From: Coniferiporia sulphurascens
Taxonomy: Eukaryota > Basidiomycota > Agaricomycetes > Hymenochaetales > Hymenochaetaceae
NCBI GenBank assembly: GCA_002794785.1
Contig: NBBA01000003.1
Location: 1,984,001-2,048,000 of the forward strand
Direction: 5' to 3'
Length of the DNA: 64,000 nt
Shown here: in pieces, positions 59,402-64,000 of the stretch
Layout: every line of letters starts with the position of its first letter
How positions within the stretch are numbered: the first letter of the stretch is position 1
Position numbers and translations under genes: made by a program
Notes under the pieces: model-generated
What the model saw: the letters and a program-made list of their open reading frames with translations, nothing else
Databases searched by the model: none
What the model was told of the DNA's origin: nothing

Positions 59402-62400
59402 CGCAATTCACAGTGCCCCAACCCCAATAGCTAAGGCTGCAGCAAGGCGCTCCTTCAAGAAAGGCATGTGTGCAGCAAAGCGGACCTACTACTCAGAACA
59501 GGTGTCAGAGGCCGACCCCTCTAACATCTGGTCATGGGCCAAACAAGGCCTCAGCATCCGCCCAACACAAGTCCCCTCGCTGAAGCGCAGGGATGGCACC
59601 TTCACCCAGACCAACGAAGAGAAAGGTGAGCTTTTTAGACCAACATTCTTTCTGCCACCCCCCCCACTCCTGGCTGTGGGCCTCGGCCCCTTGCCTCCCC
59701 CTACTCCAGCTGCTCCGCTGTTACTCTTTTCAGAGCTTACAGGAGCACTGGCTGATACATCCAACCTGTCGGCTCCAGGCCCTTCAGGGATTGGGTATTG
59801 CCCCCTTAAGTGGGTGGTTGATGCCTATCTGGACAAGGTACTTGCACTTTTCAACAACTGCCTGTGACTGGGCCACCACCCAGCCTGCTGGTGGATGGCA
59901 AAAGTCATAATGCTATGGAAGCCAAACAAGAAGGACCCATTCTCCCCCTGTTCCTACCGCTCCATCACCCTTGAGGACCCCAAAACCCGACCTAGGCACC
60001 CCCCAGGGATCGCCAGTCTCCCCCATACTGTCAACAATCTTTGTGGGTGTGGTCCTCCAGCACTTTCACCAAGCCGGCACCACAGCACTTGTGTTAAGCT
60101 CAACGGTTACGCGGTGATCGACGTCGGGTCTTCCTGATCGTCGGAACTGATGGTACGGCAATGGGGCTTCCTAGATGTCGTAAGTCGAGGGTGATCATCG
60201 GCGGGGCTTCCTGATCGACGATGTGGACGCGGTGGGTTTCTATTTGTGAGTTGGGTTATGACAAAGTGACTAATAGCCAGGTGGCACACAGTATACTGGT
60301 GGTAGCAGATAATGGGCTTGTATGAACAAAGAGCACAAGCTTAGGGCTTGTGCTACTGAAGTTACATGCTTATATGCTACTCTATGTGTTTGCTACTGTA
60401 GCGACTTGGTTAGGTATGTTTACCAGACTATGGAAGGTTGTGGAAACTCAAGGAAGGCCTTGGTAATACAAGTATGGTGATCAGTAAGCAGAGCACGTCA
60501 TGATGGTGCAATAAGGCGTCATCATGGCGTCTTATGGTGCAAGGTGAATGGGGATGAGTAAGGCAGAGAAATGGGGGAGTTGCGCTGACTGATGATGACG
60601 AAAAGGAAGTGAGTCAGCGCAGTAAGGGAAAAGTAAAGGAAAATTGTAACAACTTGCATATGTTGATGACCATTTACTAATATGTGTTGGCCCCTTGGTA
60701 GCATCCAACTGCCACCGCCTGGCAGATGCATATCACCAACTCAATGGCCTCTTTGGCGACATTGGTCTTAATATTGAAGCCACCAAAACTAAGGCACTCC
60801 ACTTCCACCCACCTCGGCGCAAAACCGGCTATCATGGCTGGGACACTGCCAGGATCCAAATCGACCCCAACACCCTCATCTGACCATCCTGACCACTCAG
60901 GTGGCTCGGCATCTGGTGGGACCCAGGACTCACTTTCAAGCTGCACATGGAACAAATGCACTCCAAGGGCCTCTCCACCCTCGCCACCCTCCGCATTTTA
61001 GGCAACACTGAACGCAGAGTATCAGCCCTCCTCCTCTGGCGACTGTACACCAGCTGCATCCACTCTGTCTTAGCATGGGGAGCACTGGTTTGGTACCATG
61101 GCCGCTGCCAGAAAACCCTGGTCAACTGCCTCCAGTCTGTGCAAAACACGGCCTGCTGGTGGATCCTTGGTGTCTATAAAGGCACCTCCCCGTACTCTAC
61201 TAATTTTCTCTGCTCAGTCCCTCCCCTTTCTTTTTACTTCGAATATTTAAAAACGTCCCATTCCCTGCATCTATGGCGCACCCCCCATGCTATTGGCTGC
61301 AAACATTTTCATACTGTAACTAATAGACATTTTTCCCTTTCTCTGCAGGTCCGAGTCCCTCAGGTACAACCTGTCCCTGCATACATGCATCCTCCTTGGA
61401 CAGACCCACTAGCCTTCACAAGCGGATGGGTAACCTTCACCCTCCCCTCCATTCCAGTCACAGGCGACACACGCAATGAGTTTGTGACAGCCGCTCTGGA
61501 CCTAAGCACCACCCCCCACCTCCAGGTCTTCACTGATGGCTCGCGCATTGGAATGGCCTCAGGATCCGCCATCTGCGCTATGAACGGCTGCACCAGACTT
61601 AGGTCCCACTGCCTCGCCTCCTCCACCTGTGCCACCGCAATGGACGTGGAAATATTTTCACTCGCAACTGCCCTGGGCTGGGCCGCACACCACCTCCATA
61701 ACCACCTGCCTGTCACATCAGACCTGTTCTTTTTGTCCGATTTGCTGATGGCACTAAACCTCTTCCGCAACTGGGCCACCATACCTGGTGCCCATCTCCT
61801 CCATCTTTGGAAGGCGGGGGTCGAGATGCTTCTGGACTCGCATCCAGGCCTCACCATTCACTTCGTGTGGTGTCCGGGACACTTGGACGTCCCCGGAAAT
61901 GAATGGGCTGACAATGAAGCCAAACTCACAATGGAGCTCCCCCCCTCACAACTTGCACCCTCCATCTCCACACTCAAAGAGGTGGCCACCAAGATGCTGG
62001 TTGAACGATGGACACTGTCCTTAGCCTGCCCTCTAGCCTCCACTGCCAACAAATACTTGGCAGTGCATGGCATCCCTTCTCGTCACCCGCGGAAGCTCCT
62101 CACCCACTCCACAGACCACCCCCACCATCACCTCTCTGCAGTGGCGCAAGTCCTCTGTCATGCCGGTCCCTATGGGGGCTACTGGCTGAGCTTTGACTCA
62201 GCCTACCAGCATAGACACGGCCTGATCTCCCACTGCAGGTGGCATAACCACCCACCTTGGCCAGTGCAGATGACCGCCCACATTCTAGGCGGGTGTTCCA
62301 CTTTCCGACCTTGGATTCGGCACGTATGGCCAACCAAAACCCCCTCCCAGTCCACCACTCAGAATGGGCGGAGGAAAACCTTATCCCAGTTCTGCACCAC

Positions 62401-62660
62401 TGGCTTAGGCTGATGGGGCATCTGAACTGCCTCTCTGACAGAACCTCAGGTGCCATCCACTTGGCCTTCGCCACGATGGAACTAGATGGCCTCCCTACCA
62501 ACAAGGATATGGACTTGGACCTCCTTCGGGACTACATGCAGTGTATGCTCAGACCCCGTACCCAGGACTCGGACCCAGCTCTCTTGGAGCTTTCAGGTGC
62601 GCTCCCACCCTTTCTCTCTGATCTGTGACCACCTTTCGGACTCCTAACTGTATGTCTCGG
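59402..62660 (+). pseudogene. LINE copy L5: RT with internal deletion, RNase H, C-terminal domain
   Basis: Plus strand. 59466-59990 encodes the linker and RT N-terminus (SLKRRDGTFTQ, ELTGALADTSNLSAPGPSGI). About 130 codons are then missing, and the frame shifts before the catalytic site. An S1 LTR lies inside the AYVDD motif. RT resumes at 60652 (YVDDHLLICVGPLVAS). 60947-62413 is a 488-codon frame with RNase H (FTDGSRIGMASGSAICAM, WCPGHLDVPGNEWADNEA) and the GPYGGYWLSFDSAYQHRHGL domain; the last part is in another frame to 62628. Three Arg-to-Trp changes relative to L3 (CWWM, LWKP, CWWI) are what CGG-to-TGG gives. Confidence 0.85.
60092..60651 (-). mobile_element. Solo LTR, family S1, copy f
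   Basis: 560 bp, inverted, perfect target duplication ACTTG (60087-60091, 60652-60656), inserted in the codons just before YVDD of LINE copy L5. Confidence 0.88.
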
Positions 62661-62819
62661 CCAGTGCTCTCACCCTCCCTTTCTCCATTCTAAGCTACCT
62701 CTTTTGCCTGCCCTTGCCCACTTGGTATCATCATAGTGATATGTACTCCTCCCTCTTCTTTTCTGTCTACTAATAGGGGCCCTTCACACCTTGGCACCCT
62801 TCGGGGACATCAGCAAAAA

Positions 62820-63130
62820 CCCAGAATGCTATATAGTACTATATAACACTATATAATTGAAATAGGGCCCATAGGTAAAATAGGTTAATCCAGCCCTTCT
62901 TGGTCATATATAGTACTATATAGTACTATATAGTAGGCCCCCTTACTATATAGCACTATATAGTGCTATATAGCCCCCTTTCTCCACTATTTTGTGCTAC
63001 TTTCCAACTATTTTTCACTATTTTTCACAGTATTGTGTCTATTTGCAACTATTTTCTCACTATTTATGACTATCTTCTACTATTTTCCAACTATTTCTGA
63101 CTATATCTGATTATTTCCCACTATATCTGG
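62820..63130. repeat. Simple-sequence block: ACTATATAGT palindromes, then CTATTTTC-type repeats
   Basis: 62,828-62,975 carries many TATATAGTACTATATAG-type self-complementary units. 62,985-63,130 is a degenerate 12-13 bp repeat of the form CNACTATTTTC. It lies just past the LINE L5 3' end. Confidence 0.7.
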
Positions 63131-64000
63131 CTGATAATCTCCCTGATGCTGCTGGTCATATGGTTGATCACATTCTTTGTCTAGTTCTTAAAGAGAAAAT
63201 ATGCATTTGGTTATAATTTACAGACATCTAACTCTTCAAGTCAGATGTATGTAAGTATGACTAAAGCAAAGCATGAAAGCTAGCAAATCAGTGATCAGTA
63301 GGACCAAAACATCCTAAGCAACTATAAAAAAAGAAACACTCTATAGGCATGGTAGCAGGAGCTGTCACTCAAGTCTTGTTAGTGAGAGCATAACTAAATC
63401 AGCTATAAGGAGATGTTCAACAGATTTGTGAAACATTACTCACCTACATGAGTAGACCTCCTAGATGTTCAACTGGAATGGTGGATGGATCTAAAAGTCA
63501 ATCAAAATAAATAGAAAGAATTACATCATAGAATGTTTGAAAAATGTGATATGCACTGGTGACAATGGCAAGGCTATTTGGGAAAGCAATGCCAAAGTCA
63601 AATGAGGGACAGGTCAGATATGGCTTTGATGATGTACTCCCAAGGACATGCAAACCAACAAGCATGATAAGCATTGGGTCCTTTTGGGAGGAAGAAGTAA
63701 TGGTGCAAAAATCTGAAATTAATAGATGATGCATTGCAAGCATGTTATGTGGGAGGAGTGAATATGGAGGGGAGAAAGTAGTTTTATCTATCAGTCTCCT
63801 TCTCCACTTCCCAAGACATATTTTTATGATCTAGGATGACCAAAATCCCAAATGTGGAATATTTGCAAATGGGATGATAGTGGTAAAAGGAAAAGAAGCA
63901 GAAAACCCTGAGTCAAATTTATAGAAGTTTGTCACATGTTGTCACATGACAGGTAAATACCTACAAACAGGGACATATTAGGAACTAGTTCTCACACATT
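63131..64000. other. Unassigned AT-rich sequence to window end
   Basis: No gene, LTR or repeat that I can link to the families above. A minus-strand frame at 63743-63498 has no recognisable motif. Confidence 0.4.

Noticed and set aside
21341..60651. Classical ascomycete RIP (CpA to TpA)
   Set aside because: CpA-directed change would give many TAG and TAA stops from CAG, CAA and TGG. None are seen in the copia frame. The observed context is CpG.

Overview
The window looks like nuclear DNA of a filamentous basidiomycete, most likely an Agaricomycete. The genes are cut by many short GT-AG introns of about 45-75 bp, several exons are only 7-17 nt, and the gene content fits: DOMON/b561, ArAE_2-type membrane transporter, Chk2-like kinase, Sct1/Gpt2-like acyltransferase, and a NACHT-WD40 NLR with a C2-like N-terminus. 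The repeats are also fungal: chromodomain gypsy, copia, and EN-RT-RNaseH LINEs of Tad1 type. I do not assign a genus.

There are two compartments. Positions 1 to about 20,830 are GC- and CpG-rich and gene-dense. They hold seven housekeeping or metabolic genes: the 3' part of a DOMON/cytochrome b561 gene (+), ribosomal protein S0 (-), a 16-exon ArAE_2-family transporter (+), a Chk2/Cds1-type checkpoint kinase with FHA domain (-), homocysteine S-methyltransferase (+), a PlsC-domain glycerolipid acyltransferase (+) and an FAD monooxygenase (-). The kinase and the methyltransferase are divergent and share a 0.65 kb promoter interval that contains a perfect MCB-type palindrome. No metabolic cluster is evident.

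From about 20,830 to 64,000 the sequence is almost wholly transposon-derived and strongly CpG-poor. It contains a complete 5.4 kb copia element (21,341-26,761), gypsy fragments, at least four families of solo LTRs that can be dated relative to each other by 5-bp target-site duplications, a 1.8 kb TA-flanked element with 633-bp identical inverted repeats, and a tail-to-tail and head-to-tail array of LINE copies (44.6-62.6 kb). The only host-like gene here is a NACHT-WD40 NLR at 33,495-37,786.

The unifying signal is CpG-directed mutation. In copia, gypsy and LINE frames the interruptions are nearly all TGA and mostly at arginine positions (CGA to TGA). LTR copies differ from each other mainly at CG/TG/CA triplets. 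The NLR loses CpG progressively from its 5' exons to its WD40 repeat array, where I counted one CG in about 860 bp. This looks like a RIP-like, or methylation-and-deamination, process acting on repeats and spilling into an immune-type receptor. Other notable items are a five-level nest of elements at 37,912-42,743, a conserved ORF inside the U3 of a 1.35 kb LTR, and single-locus frameshifts in the Chk2-like kinase and in the NLR.
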